From contig JALOTM010000042.1 in the NCBI GenBank assembly GCA_025457905.1, positions 1 to 6,969 of the forward strand: DNA of 6,969 nt, read 5' to 3'. This document shows, one piece after another, positions 1-6,920 of the stretch; the first letter of the stretch is position 1; each line of letters starts with the position of its first letter. The stretch comes from Methanomassiliicoccales archaeon (GTDB lineage: Archaea > Thermoplasmatota > Thermoplasmata > Methanomassiliicoccales > UBA472). The notes under the pieces were generated by a model. The model was not told the DNA's origin and made no database searches. It worked only from the letters and a program-made list of their open reading frames with translations. Position numbers and translations under genes: made by a program.

Positions 1-79
1 AGACGAACTCCTTCTCAGAGAGTATGTTCTTGCCCTTGCGCTTGAAGAGCAATGCTAAGCAGGTTTCCAGGTCTCCCAA
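1..79 (-). CDS. 5' end of a probable DUF2240-like archaeal protein (partial, TTG start)
   Basis: The minus strand holds an open frame of 26 codons that runs off the left edge. It begins at a TTG (79-77) and reads MGDLETCLALLFKRKGKNIL followed by SEKEFV. A GGAGG ribosome binding site (plus-strand cctcc at 88-92) lies 8 bases before the TTG. The frame has no in-frame ATG or GTG upstream before a TGA at about 110, so TTG is the only reasonable start. The pattern of a short N-terminal helix, then F-K-x-K-G-K and an S-E-K-E-F-V segment, resembles from memory the N-terminus of DUF2240, an uncharacterised archaea-wide family with no known reaction. The gene is divergent from the thermosome and shares its upstream region. 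A chance open frame cannot be excluded from 26 codons, but the start signal and the protein-like composition make a real gene likely. The family name is less sure than the gene. Confidence 0.58.
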   Translation of the reverse strand, partial: MGDLETCLALLFKRKGKNILSEKEFV

Positions 80-119
80 GGTACGGTCCTCCGGCTTCGA
101 TTCACTGAATCATCCCTCC

Positions 120-142
120 CGATAAAGAACTATCCCTTATAC
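120..142 (-). promoter_or_regulatory. Possible archaeal promoter for the minus-strand gene
   Basis: On the minus strand two A/T-rich boxes could bind TBP: GTATAAG (142-136) and CTTTATC (126-120). The first would start transcription near 113 and the second near 98, leaving a short leader that still contains the GGAGG site at 92-88. CTTTATC is identical to the box proposed upstream of grpE (2004-2010). Which box is used cannot be decided from sequence. Confidence 0.3.
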
Positions 143-234
143 GCAACCTCCAGCCGTCAGGTTTATGCTTGGCCAATGTATCATGGAAGTATCCCCTTAG
201 TATCGCTTCTGACCGTCCCCTCCAGCGAGCAACG

Positions 235-243
235 CTTATATAG
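235..243 (+). promoter_or_regulatory. TATA box of the thermosome gene
   Basis: CTTATATAG is close to the archaeal TATA consensus and is the best match in the divergent intergenic region. Its centre at about 239 predicts transcription starting near 264-266. That gives a leader of roughly 50 bases, which contains the strong ribosome binding site before the thermosome start. The preceding GCAACG is only a weak BRE (TFB recognition) candidate. Confidence 0.72.
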
Positions 244-265
244 AAGAACAAACATCCTACTGCCC

Positions 266-287
266 GCTAGCTAGAGGCTAGAATAGC
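266..287 (+). promoter_or_regulatory. Interrupted CTAG-rich dyad at the predicted thermosome transcription start
   Basis: Outer arms GCTA (266-269) and TAGC (284-287) flank inner arms CTAG (271-274) and CTAG (278-281) around an AGG centre. This gives an eight-pair inverted repeat with small mismatches between the outer and inner arms. It begins almost exactly where the TATA box predicts transcription to start. A repressor bound there would block RNA polymerase, which is how some archaeal heat-shock repressors act. It could instead fold as a hairpin at the mRNA 5' end. No binding protein can be named from this window. Confidence 0.42.
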
Positions 288-304
288 ATATTTGTAAACT
301 ATCT

Positions 305-310
305 GGAGGT
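305..310 (+). promoter_or_regulatory. Shine-Dalgarno site of the thermosome gene
   Basis: GGAGGT lies 6 bases before the ATG at 317 and 12 before the in-frame ATG at 323, so it favours 317. The overlapping ATG at 312 is only one base away and opens a short frame of 60 codons, so it is not used. Confidence 0.8.
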
Positions 311-316
311 AATGAC

Positions 317-1963
317 ATGGGAATGGGTCAAACACCGATACTCATCCTCAAGGAAGGGACCAAGAGGGATAAGGGCAAGGACGCCCAGTACAACAACATC
401 ATGGCTGCTCGCGCCATTGCTGACGCGGTCCGCAGCACCCTCGGCCCCCGCGGGATGGACAAGATGCTCGTCGACAGCCTGGGAGACGTCGTAATCACCA
501 ACGACGGCGTGACCATCCTCAAGGAGATCGACGTCGAGCACCCGGCCGCCAAGATGCTGGTCGAGGTCGCCAAGACGCAGGACGAGGAGTGCGGCGACGG
601 GACCACCACCGCGGTCATCCTGGCCGGCGAACTGCTCAAGAAGGCCGTGGACCTGGTCGACGCCAACGTGCACCCGACCATCATCACCGCCGGGTACCGC
701 ATGGCCGCCAACAGGGCCCTCGAGGTCATGGAGAACGTGGCCGAGGACGTTGACATAAAGGACAAGGACACCCTCCGGAAGATCGCCATGACCGCCATGA
801 TGTCCAAGTCCATCGTGGGCAGCAGGGAGCACATGGCCGATGTGGCCGTGGGCGCGGTCCTGAAGGTCGCGGAGAAGAGCAACGGCAAGTGGAACGTTGA
901 CAGCGACAACATCCAGGTCGTGAAGAAGCAGGGAGGCTCCATGGACGACACCATGCTCATCGAGGGCATCATCGTGGACAAGGAGCCCGTGCACCCGGGC
1001 ATGCCCAAGAAGATCAGCAAGGCCAAGATACTTCTGCTGGACGCGGCCTTGGAGATCAAGAAGACCGAAATCGACGCCAAGATCGAGATCACCGACCCCT
1101 CGCAGATGGCCGCTTTCCTCCAGGAGGAGGAGCGCATGCTGAAGGACATGGTGGCCAAGGTGAAGAAGTCCGGGGCCAACGTGGTCTTCTGCCAGAAGGG
1201 CATCGACGACCTGGTGCAGCACTTCCTCGCCAAGGAGCAGATCTACGCCGGTCGCCGGGTCAAGAAGAGCGACATGGAGAAGCTGGCCAAGGCCACCGGA
1301 GCCAACGTCGTCACCAAGCTGGACGAGCTGGACTCCGAGGACCTGGGCAACGCTGACCTGGTCGAGGTCCGCAAGATCCAGGAGGAGGAGATGACCTTCG
1401 TCACCGGGTGCAAGAACCCCAAGGCGGTCAGCATCCTCATCCGCGGTGGCACCGAGCACGTCGTTGACGAGATCGAGCGCTCCCTCGAGGACGCCACCTC
1501 CGTCGTCGCCGTGGCCATCGAGGACGGCAAGATGACCACCGGTGGTGGCAGCACCGCGGTGGAGATCGCCCTGCGCCTGCGCGAGTACTCCGCCTCCGTG
1601 GGAGGACGCGAGCAGATCGCCATCGACGCCTACGCCTCGGCCCTGGAGGTCATCCCGACCGCGCTGGCCGAGAACGCTGGCCTGGACCCCATCGACATCC
1701 TCATCGAGATGCGCAAGGCCCACAAGAGCGGCAAGAAGAACGCCGGCCTCAACGTCTACGAGGGCAAGGTCGACGACATGGCCAAGCTCAACGTGCTGGA
1801 GCCGTTCCGCGTGGGGAAGCAGGCCATCAACTCCGCCACCGATGCCGCGGTCATGATCCTCAGGATCGACGACGTCATCGCCTCCAGGGGAGGGCCCGGC
1901 GCGGGACTGCCTGGCAAGGGCGGCATGCCTGGTTCCGACGAGGGACTGGGCGACATCGACTGA
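317..1963 (+). CDS. Thermosome subunit (group II chaperonin, archaeal CCT/TRiC homologue)
   Basis: This 548-residue protein is full length for an archaeal thermosome subunit. Such subunits form double rings, with a built-in lid, that bind unfolded proteins in the cytosol and fold them in an ATP-driven chamber. The visible nucleotide-site motifs are LGPRGMDKM (42-50), TNDGVTIL (61-68), which carries a catalytic aspartate at 63, and GDGTTTA (93-99). [11 protein letters not shown] (402-412) supplies the second conserved aspartate at 403. The middle third, about 215-370, is the apical domain. The C-terminal tail is rich in Gly, Pro and Met (about 526-548), as in other archaeal subunits, and probably projects into the cavity. 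The start at 317 follows GGAGGT by 6 bases and gives the family-like opening followed by [11 protein letters not shown]. The gene has its own promoter and is followed by a hairpin, so it is probably monocistronic. Which paralogue (alpha, beta or other) it is cannot be told from the window. Confidence 0.98.
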   Translation: MGMGQTPILILKEGTKRDKGKDAQYNNIMAARAIADAVRSTLGPRGMDKMLVDSLGDVVITNDGVTILKEIDVEHPAAKMLVEVAKTQDEECGDGTTTAVILAGELLKKAVDLVDANVHPTIITAGYRMAANRALEVMENVAEDVDIKDKDTLRKIAMTAMMSKSIVGSREHMADVAVGAVLKVAEKSNGKWNVDSDNIQVVKKQGGSMDDTMLIEGIIVDKEPVHPGMPKKISKAKILLLDAALEIKKTEIDAKIEITDPSQMAAFLQEEERMLKDMVAKVKKSGANVVFCQKGIDDLVQHFLAKEQIYAGRRVKKSDMEKLAKATGANVVTKLDELDSEDLGNADLVEVRKIQEEEMTFVTGCKNPKAVSILIRGGTEHVVDEIERSLEDATSVVAVAIEDGKMTTGGGSTAVEIALRLREYSASVGGREQIAIDAYASALEVIPTALAENAGLDPIDILIEMRKAHKSGKKNAGLNVYEGKVDDMAKLNVLEPFRVGKQAINSATDAAVMILRIDDVIASRGGPGAGLPGKGGMPGSDEGLGDID

Positions 1964-1977
1964 GAGCCAATCGCTTC

Positions 1978-1995
1978 AGGGGGCGCAAGCCCCCT
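1978..1995 (+). terminator. GC-rich hairpin with GCAA tetraloop after the thermosome gene
   Basis: A perfect 7-pair stem (AGGGGGC with GCCCCCT) closes a GCAA loop of the GNRA class, 14 bases after the thermosome stop codon. The downstream sequence TACAATCCCTTTATC contains only a three-T run. It is therefore not a classic T-tract terminator, and it may instead mark or protect the 3' end of the thermosome mRNA. It separates the thermosome from the promoter proposed for grpE. Confidence 0.5.
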
Positions 1996-2001
1996 TACAA
2001 T

Positions 2002-2010
2002 CCCTTTATC
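2002..2010 (+). promoter_or_regulatory. Probable TATA box of the grpE-dnaK-dnaJ operon
   Basis: CCCTTTATC, centred near 2006, predicts transcription starting around 2031-2034. That leaves a leader of about 25 bases, with a ribosome binding site before the ATG at 2058. It would also place the GTG at 2025 upstream of the transcript. The box is less canonical than that of the thermosome gene. Read-through from the thermosome gene past the hairpin is the alternative. Confidence 0.45.
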
Positions 2011-2057
2011 AACAGGTTCTGAAAGTGAACGATGGACGCATCCCGAGGTTGAAGGTC

Positions 2058-2606
2058 ATGTCCGAGGGCGCCGCGAACGGCGCGAAGGAGAACGGGCAAG
2101 CGGACCCTGGTGCGCGTTTGGAGGCCATGCAGAAGGAACTGGACTCCGTCCGCGCTCAGCTGGAGGCGGAGAGGGCCGCGGGCCGGGAGAGGCTGGAGCT
2201 GGCCAAGCGCATCCAGGCGGACTTCGACAACTTCAAGAAGAGGATGCAGCGGGAGAAGGAGGAGTCCGCCAAGGCGTCCAACGACCGCCTGATGCTGGAC
2301 CTCCTGGTGACCGTGGACGACCTGGAGAGGGCGCTCTCGCCGTCCGTCAAGGACGAAGAGCTGCGCAAGGGCGTCCAGCAGATACATTCCAATCTCATGG
2401 CCCTGCTGCGCTCCTACGGGCTCAGGGAGATACCCGCGGAGGGCAGGTTCGACCCCGCCCTGCACGAGGCCTTCGCGGCCTGCGACGGCGAAGAGGGCGT
2501 GATCTACGAGACCTACCAGAAAGGCTATCTCATTGGAAACAGAGTCATACGCCACGCCAAGGTGAAGGTGGGCAGGGCCAGTCAAGAAGGTGAGCAGAAT
2601 GGCTAA
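2058..2606 (+). CDS. grpE: GrpE, nucleotide exchange factor of DnaK
   Basis: GrpE dimers open the DnaK ATPase domain to release ADP and so reset the Hsp70 cycle. From the ATG at 2058 the protein has 182 residues, a normal length. A charged N-terminal stretch is followed by a long coiled-coil dimerisation helix (about 20-70) containing the family motif [10 protein letters not shown] (54-63). Next comes the four-helix region (about 75-120) and the C-terminal beta domain. That domain holds FDPALHEAF (131-139) and a [20 protein letters not shown] segment (153-172) that contacts DnaK. The start at 2058 is preceded by GAGGTTGA (2045-2052) at 5 bases. An in-frame GTG at 2025 would add 11 residues but has no ribosome binding site and probably lies outside the transcript. 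The last 8 bases overlap the dnaK start, which implies translational coupling. Confidence 0.95.
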   Translation: MSEGAANGAKENGQADPGARLEAMQKELDSVRAQLEAERAAGRERLELAKRIQADFDNFKKRMQREKEESAKASNDRLMLDLLVTVDDLERALSPSVKDEELRKGVQQIHSNLMALLRSYGLREIPAEGRFDPALHEAFAACDGEEGVIYETYQKGYLIGNRVIRHAKVKVGRASQEGEQNG

Positions 2607-4476
2607 GATAATAGGAATCGACTTGGGCACGAGCAACTCCGCCGCCGCGGTCATGGAAGGCGGTAGGCCGACGATCATCCCCAGCGCAGAGGGCACCAGC
2701 CTGGGAGGCAAGGCTTTCCCCTCCTACGTGGCCTTCACGAAGGACGGTCAGCTGCTGGTCGGGGAACCGGCCAAGCGCCAGGCGGTTTCCAACCCCGAGG
2801 GGACCATCGCCGCCATCAAGAGGAAGATGGGCACGGACCACAAGGTGCGCGTCCAAAGCAAGGAGTACACCCCCCAGCAGATCTCCGCCTTCATCCTGCA
2901 GAAGATCAAGAGGGACGCGGAGGCGTACATCGGGGAGGCGGTCTCCAAGGCCGTCATCACCGTCCCGGCGTACTTCAACGACAACCAGAGGCAGGCCACC
3001 AAGGACGCCGGCGCCATCGCCGGCCTGGAGGTGGTTCGCATCATCAACGAGCCCACCGCCGCCGCCCTGGCCTTCGGTCTGGACAAGGGCGACAAGGAGC
3101 AGAAGATCATGGTCTTCGACCTGGGCGGGGGGACGTTGGACGTGACCATCATGGAGTTCGCCCATGGCGTATTCGAGGTGCTCGCCACCTCCGGGGACAC
3201 GCAGCTGGGAGGAACGGACATGGACGAGGCCATGGTGAGGTTCGTGGTCAAGCAGTTCCAGTCCGAGAGCGGCGTGGACCTGACCAAGGACAAGATGGCC
3301 ATGTGGCGCGTTAGGGAGGCCTGCGAGAAGGCCAAGATCGAGCTCTCCACCACCATGACCACGGAGATCAACCTGCCTTTCATCAGCGCCGATGCCAGCG
3401 GCCCGAAGCACCTGTCCATGAACATATCCCGAGCCAAGCTGGAGGAGCTCGTGAGCCCGATAGTGGACAGGTGCCGCGGGCCCCTGCAGAACGCCATGAA
3501 GGACGCCAAGCTCAGCCCGGACAAGATCGATTCCATCATCCTGGTGGGGGGTCCGACGCGCATGCCGGTCATCCAACGCTTCGTGGAGTCCATGGTGGGG
3601 AAGAAGATCCAGCGGGGCGTGGACCCCATGGAGTGCGTGGCCATGGGCGCGGCCGTGCAGGGCGCCGTGCTGTCCGGCGAGGTCAAGGACGTCCTCCTGC
3701 TGGACGTGACGCCCCTGTCTCTGGGCATCGAGACCTTGGGAGGAGTGGCGACCAAGCTCATCGACCGCAACACCACCATCCCCACCCGCAAGTCGCAGAT
3801 ATTCTCCACCGCTTCGGACAACCAGCCGGCGGTGGAGATCCACATAGTCCAGGGGGAGAGGGAGATGGCCGCGGACAATGTCTCCCTGGGCAAGTTCCAG
3901 CTGACGGGCATCCTGCCCGCGCCCAGGGGCGTCCCCCAGATCGAGGTCACCTTCGACATCGATGCCAACGGCATCGTCAACGTGAGCGCCAAGGACCGTG
4001 GCACCGGCAAGGAGCAGAAGATCACCATCACCTCCGCCAAGAAGATGTCCAAGGACGAGGTGGAGCGCGCCGTCCGGGAGGCGGAGAGCTTCGCCGCGGA
4101 TGACAAGAAGAGGCGGGAGAAGGTGGAGGTCATCAACCAGGCCGACTCGCTGATCTACAGCACCGAGAAGACCCTGGTGGAGCACGCGGACAAGGTGTCC
4201 GCCGAGGAGAGGGATAGGATCCAGAAGGCCCTCGCCGAGCTCAAGGAGGCGATGAAGGGCGACGACCTGGCGGCCATCAAGGCCAAGATGGAGGCGGTCA
4301 TGAAGGAGATGTACGCCGTTTCCGGGCGCATCTACGCCGAATCGACCAAGAAGGACGAGGGCCAGCAGCAGAGCGCTGGACCAGGTCCAGGGACCCCTCC
4401 CCCAGGCGACGGTGGCCAGGGCGGCGGGGGCGACTACATGGACGCGGACTACAAGATCGTCGACGAGGACAAGTAG
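2599..4476 (+). CDS. dnaK: DnaK, Hsp70 chaperone
   Basis: This is a 625-residue cytosolic ATP-dependent chaperone that binds exposed hydrophobic segments of client proteins. The ATPase domain (about 1-364) shows [10 protein letters not shown] (5-14), the phosphate-loop lysine in AIKRKMG (lysine 74), [21 protein letters not shown] (173-179) and LVGGPTRMP. The interdomain linker [15 protein letters not shown] starts at 365, followed by the beta-sandwich substrate domain and helical lid. A flexible Gln/Gly/Pro-rich tail (about 586-610) precedes the acidic end [11 protein letters not shown]. About 24 residues of the ATPase domain present in E. coli DnaK are missing after AIKRKMG, the short form known from archaea and Gram-positive bacteria. 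A four-residue insertion (near LGGK) follows the AEG motif. The ATG at 2599 is preferred to a GTG at 2590: AAGGTGA lies just before it and it gives the usual MAKIIGID opening. The end of grpE overlaps by 8 bases, and dnaJ starts 9 bases after the stop. Confidence 0.98.
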   Translation: MAKIIGIDLGTSNSAAAVMEGGRPTIIPSAEGTSLGGKAFPSYVAFTKDGQLLVGEPAKRQAVSNPEGTIAAIKRKMGTDHKVRVQSKEYTPQQISAFILQKIKRDAEAYIGEAVSKAVITVPAYFNDNQRQATKDAGAIAGLEVVRIINEPTAAALAFGLDKGDKEQKIMVFDLGGGTLDVTIMEFAHGVFEVLATSGDTQLGGTDMDEAMVRFVVKQFQSESGVDLTKDKMAMWRVREACEKAKIELSTTMTTEINLPFISADASGPKHLSMNISRAKLEELVSPIVDRCRGPLQNAMKDAKLSPDKIDSIILVGGPTRMPVIQRFVESMVGKKIQRGVDPMECVAMGAAVQGAVLSGEVKDVLLLDVTPLSLGIETLGGVATKLIDRNTTIPTRKSQIFSTASDNQPAVEIHIVQGEREMAADNVSLGKFQLTGILPAPRGVPQIEVTFDIDANGIVNVSAKDRGTGKEQKITITSAKKMSKDEVERAVREAESFAADDKKRREKVEVINQADSLIYSTEKTLVEHADKVSAEERDRIQKALAELKEAMKGDDLAAIKAKMEAVMKEMYAVSGRIYAESTKKDEGQQQSAGPGPGTPPPGDGGQGGGGDYMDADYKIVDEDK

Positions 4477-4485
4477 GCCCATCCC

Positions 4486-5622
4486 ATGGCCGAGAAGCGC
4501 GACTACTACGAGGTGCTAGGGGTACCAAAGAACGCCAGCCTCGACCAGCTCAAGAAGGCCTACCGGGAGCTGGCGCGCAAGTACCACCCCGACGTCACCA
4601 AGGAGGACAAGGCCCATGCCGAGGAGCGCTTCAAGGAGATATCCGAGGCCTATGAGGTGCTCACCGACCCAGAGAAGCGCAGGCTCTACGACCAGTACGG
4701 CCACCAGGGCCTGAGCGGGCAGTTCTCCAACGGAGGGTTCCAATGGAGCGACTTCACGCACGCCTCCGACATACGGGACATCTTCGGGGACATGGGCTCC
4801 TTCGGCCTCGGGGGAGGCCTCTTCGACATGTTCTTCGGGGGAGGCCGGGGGCAGTCCGGGCCGAGGAAGGGGCAGTCGCTGCGCTATGACATCGAGATCG
4901 GTCTGGAGGAGGCCGCGGTCGGGGGCGAGCGGGAGGTGTCCATACCGCGCAGCGTGCAGTGCGAGGCATGCAAGGGCACCGGCGCCAAGGACGGCAAGGT
5001 GCAGACCTGCACCGTCTGCGGCGGCCGGGGCCAGGTGCAGAACGTGCAGCAGCGGGGCTACCAGCGCTTCGTCTCCATCTCCCCCTGCGCAAGGTGCCGC
5101 GGAACTGGAAGGACCTTCGAGCACCGCTGCCCCAAGTGCGAGGGCCGGGGCATGCAGGTGTCCACCTCCAAGCTCAAGATCGACATTCCTCCAGGCATCG
5201 ACAGCGGGATGCGCCTGCGCTTCGCCGGGGCCGGGGACGCCTCCCCTGAAGGGGGGCAGCCAGGAGACCTCTTCGTGGTCGTGCACGTGAGGGAGCACGA
5301 GCACTTCAAGCGCGACGGGGCCGACCTCTGGCTGGAGATGCCCGTGGAATATTGGGAGGCGGCCTTGGGGGCAGAGGTGGAGGTGCCTACCCTGGAGGGG
5401 AAGGCCATGCTAACCATCCCGGCCGGTGCCCAGGACGGCTCCGTGTTCCGCATGAAGGGCAACGGGCTTACCCACCTGGAGGGCCGGGGGAAGGGCGACC
5501 AGTATGTGCGCATAAGCATCAAGGTGCCACGCAAGCTGACCTCTGAGCAAAGGACGTTATTGCGCAAGCTGGCCGAGCACGAGCCGAAGAAGGGCTTCCT
5601 GGACCGCCTGAAGAAGAACTGA
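4486..5622 (+). CDS. dnaJ: DnaJ, J-domain co-chaperone with zinc-finger domain (Hsp40)
   Basis: DnaJ delivers unfolded clients to DnaK and triggers its ATP hydrolysis. The 378-residue protein has the complete class A layout. The J domain (about 5-72) carries the catalytic HPD at 34-36. A Gly/Phe-rich linker (about 75-128) includes DIFGDM (98-103) and LFDMFFGGG (112-120). Four intact CxxCxGxG zinc-binding repeats lie at 159-166, 175-182, 201-208 and 215-222, set within the first client-binding beta domain. The second beta domain and the C-terminal dimerisation region follow to the end, with no visible defect. The ATG lies 9 bases after the dnaK stop with only a weak ribosome binding site, so translation probably depends on ribosomes finishing dnaK. 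It closes the grpE-dnaK-dnaJ operon. No hrcA or other repressor gene is linked. Confidence 0.98.
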   Translation: MAEKRDYYEVLGVPKNASLDQLKKAYRELARKYHPDVTKEDKAHAEERFKEISEAYEVLTDPEKRRLYDQYGHQGLSGQFSNGGFQWSDFTHASDIRDIFGDMGSFGLGGGLFDMFFGGGRGQSGPRKGQSLRYDIEIGLEEAAVGGEREVSIPRSVQCEACKGTGAKDGKVQTCTVCGGRGQVQNVQQRGYQRFVSISPCARCRGTGRTFEHRCPKCEGRGMQVSTSKLKIDIPPGIDSGMRLRFAGAGDASPEGGQPGDLFVVVHVREHEHFKRDGADLWLEMPVEYWEAALGAEVEVPTLEGKAMLTIPAGAQDGSVFRMKGNGLTHLEGRGKGDQYVRISIKVPRKLTSEQRTLLRKLAEHEPKKGFLDRLKKN

Positions 5623-5626
5623 GCCG

Positions 5627-5643
5627 GCCTCCTGAACGGGGGC
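5627..5643 (+). terminator. Weak hairpin after dnaJ
   Basis: GCCTCC (5627-5632) can pair with GGGGGC (5638-5643), with one T-G wobble, around a TGAAC loop, 4 bases after the dnaJ stop. No T-run follows. It may mark the 3' end of the chaperone operon, but it is short enough to be chance in GC-rich DNA. Confidence 0.28.
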
Positions 5644-5649
5644 GCAAAC

Positions 5650-5659
5650 GGTTATAACC
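5650..5659 (+). promoter_or_regulatory. TATA box inside a perfect palindrome, upstream of the MFS gene
   Basis: GGTTATAACC is a perfect 10-base palindrome containing the TATA-like core TTATAA. Purine-rich GCAAAC just before it fits a BRE. Transcription would start near 5680, giving a leader of about 17 bases that still includes the GAGGAGG ribosome binding site. A symmetric sequence here could also be an operator half or full site that competes with TBP. Confidence 0.55.
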
Positions 5660-5682
5660 CGATAGGGGCTCAGTCTCCCCCC

Positions 5683-5689
5683 GAGGAGG
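5683..5689 (+). promoter_or_regulatory. Shine-Dalgarno site of the MFS gene
   Basis: GAGGAGG lies 8 bases before the ATG at 5698 and is the strongest start signal upstream of this gene, which supports that start. Confidence 0.75.
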
Positions 5690-5697
5690 CGACGGCC

Positions 5698-6912
5698 ATG
5701 GCGCTTTTGCAGGGCAGCAGGTACGACAGGAGGATATGGGTCCTGTTCTGGTCCCGCCTGATAGACGGCGCGGGATTCTCCATTGTCTACCCCTTCCTCA
5801 CCATCTACATGAGCTCCATCCTCGAGGTCCCCATGACCCTGGTCGGCCTGGTGATCCTGGTGGCGGGGGTGGCCGGCGCCGTGGGAAGCATCGCTGGCGG
5901 CATATGGGCGGACGCCTACGGCCGGCGCCAGGTCATGGTGCTGTCCATGCTGGCGCGCACGCTGAGCTTCCTGGTCCTGGCCTTGGTGATCGCGGTCGTC
6001 CCCGACCTCTGGCTCATCGCCGCCCTGCTGGCTATCAACTTCTTCCTGGGAGGGGCCTTCGACCCGGCCAACAACGCCATGGTGGCCGACGTGGTGGAGC
6101 CGGCCAAGCAGCTGGAGGCCTACGGACTGCTGCGGGTCGCCTGGAACCTGGGATTCGCGATAGGGCCCGCCATAGGCGGGCTGATCGTGACCGCGTCCTA
6201 CCTGATGGCCTTCATGGCCAGCGCGGCCGTGTCCTTCGTGGCGGCGCTGGTGGTCCTGCTCTTCCTGAAGGAGAGCTACGTCCCCAAGAAGAGGGCCAGG
6301 ACAGAGAGGGGGCGCCTCGACCTCAGCGGAATAAGCCTGCCCTTCCTGGCCTTCTGCTTCTTCTGCGTCCCCATGTTCATCATGGCCGGCCAGTTCAGCA
6401 CGACCTTCCCGGTCTTTGCCAATGAGAGGCTGGGCATCGATCAGTTCATCATCGGGGTGGTCTTCGGGATCAACGGCCTCATGGTGGCGGTCATACAGCT
6501 GCCCTTGGCCAGGTGGCTCTCGCGCTTCAATCGCTTCGCTTCCATGCTCTTCGGCACCTTGGTCTATTCCCTGGGCTTCATGTGCCTGGCATTGATATCA
6601 GGGGGGGTCGGCCTGGCGGTCTGCATGGTGGTCATCACCTTCGGCGAGATGGTCGTTACCCCGGTCTCCACCAGCCTCACCGCCGCCTACTCTCACGAGG
6701 ACGACCGAGGAAGGTATATGGGGGTCTTCGGCCTGATTGCCTCGCTGGGGTGGTTCACATCCTCCCTCGTCGGCGGGCTGATCTACGACAACGTCGCCTC
6801 CGGGCTGGTCCTCTGGGGGGTCATGGCCCTCATGGGGGTCATCACCGCCATGGGCATGGCGCTGCTATGGCAGAGGTCCCGGACCAGCCATGGGGTGGGC
6901 AGCGCGACCTGA
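5698..6912 (+). CDS. MFS transporter, probable 12-helix drug/proton antiporter type
   Basis: This 404-residue integral membrane protein of the major facilitator superfamily has about 12 hydrophobic segments: six in roughly residues 13-192, a basic cytoplasmic loop rich in Lys and Arg (about 193-210), and six more to about 392. Motif A, GGIWADAYGRR (67-77), sits between helices 2 and 3. Helix 5 carries a complete antiporter motif C, in which glycines 143, 152 and 156, proline 157, and glycines 160 and 161 fit G(x)8G(x)3GP(x)2GG. Motif C is typical of proton-coupled exporters of the DHA type, so efflux is more likely than uptake. The substrate cannot be read from sequence. The protein has no signal peptide; its first helix starts after a short polar N-terminus. 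It follows dnaJ by 75 bases but has its own promoter and ribosome binding site, so it is probably a separate unit unrelated to the chaperones. Confidence 0.93.
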   Translation: MALLQGSRYDRRIWVLFWSRLIDGAGFSIVYPFLTIYMSSILEVPMTLVGLVILVAGVAGAVGSIAGGIWADAYGRRQVMVLSMLARTLSFLVLALVIAVVPDLWLIAALLAINFFLGGAFDPANNAMVADVVEPAKQLEAYGLLRVAWNLGFAIGPAIGGLIVTASYLMAFMASAAVSFVAALVVLLFLKESYVPKKRARTERGRLDLSGISLPFLAFCFFCVPMFIMAGQFSTTFPVFANERLGIDQFIIGVVFGINGLMVAVIQLPLARWLSRFNRFASMLFGTLVYSLGFMCLALISGGVGLAVCMVVITFGEMVVTPVSTSLTAAYSHEDDRGRYMGVFGLIASLGWFTSSLVGGLIYDNVASGLVLWGVMALMGVITAMGMALLWQRSRTSHGVGSAT

Positions 6913-6920
6913 GGCTCAGG
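6908..6920. repeat. Palindrome spanning two convergent stop codons
   Basis: CCTGA-GGC-TCAGG is a perfect 5-base inverted repeat with a 3-base centre. The plus-strand TGA of the MFS gene (6910-6912) and the minus-strand TGA of the probable converging gene (6918-6916) occupy mirror positions in it. As RNA it would be a short hairpin in either transcript. It is too small to call a terminator with confidence. Confidence 0.45.

Noticed and set aside
165..200. 11-codon open frame starting at the ATG at 165
   Set aside because: No ribosome binding site, no conserved feature, and it ends before the thermosome TATA box.
80..316. Possible tRNA, small RNA gene or CRISPR repeat in the divergent intergenic region
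   Set aside because: No cloverleaf-like pairing, no T-loop consensus and no regular repeat-spacer pattern was found by eye. Only the promoter-type elements listed could be supported.
299..1723. 474-codon open frame on the minus strand across the thermosome gene
   Set aside because: It mirrors the codon bias of the real gene: GC-rich third positions remove stop codons on the other strand. The translation is a low-complexity run of Leu, Gly, Val, Asp and His with no recognisable domain.
2590..2598. GTG at 2590 as the dnaK start
   Set aside because: It would add only three residues (MSR) before the family-typical MAKIIGID and would consume the ribosome binding site that serves the ATG at 2599.
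2748..4136. 462-codon minus-strand frame inside dnaK
   Set aside because: Ser- and Met-rich shadow translation without motifs; it overlaps a complete conserved gene.
2545..4482. 645-codon open frame on the minus strand across dnaK
   Set aside because: Same antisense effect of high third-position GC. The product is rich in Leu, Gly, Val, His and Asp, while the plus strand encodes an unmistakable, complete DnaK.
4516..5304. 262-codon minus-strand frame inside dnaJ
   Set aside because: Shadow of dnaJ. No start signal or family features, and the opposing zinc-finger repeats are clearly the coding strand.
5736..6425. 229-codon plus-strand frame inside the MFS gene
   Set aside because: Gly/Arg/Pro-rich product typical of an out-of-frame reading of GC-rich DNA, with no ribosome binding site.
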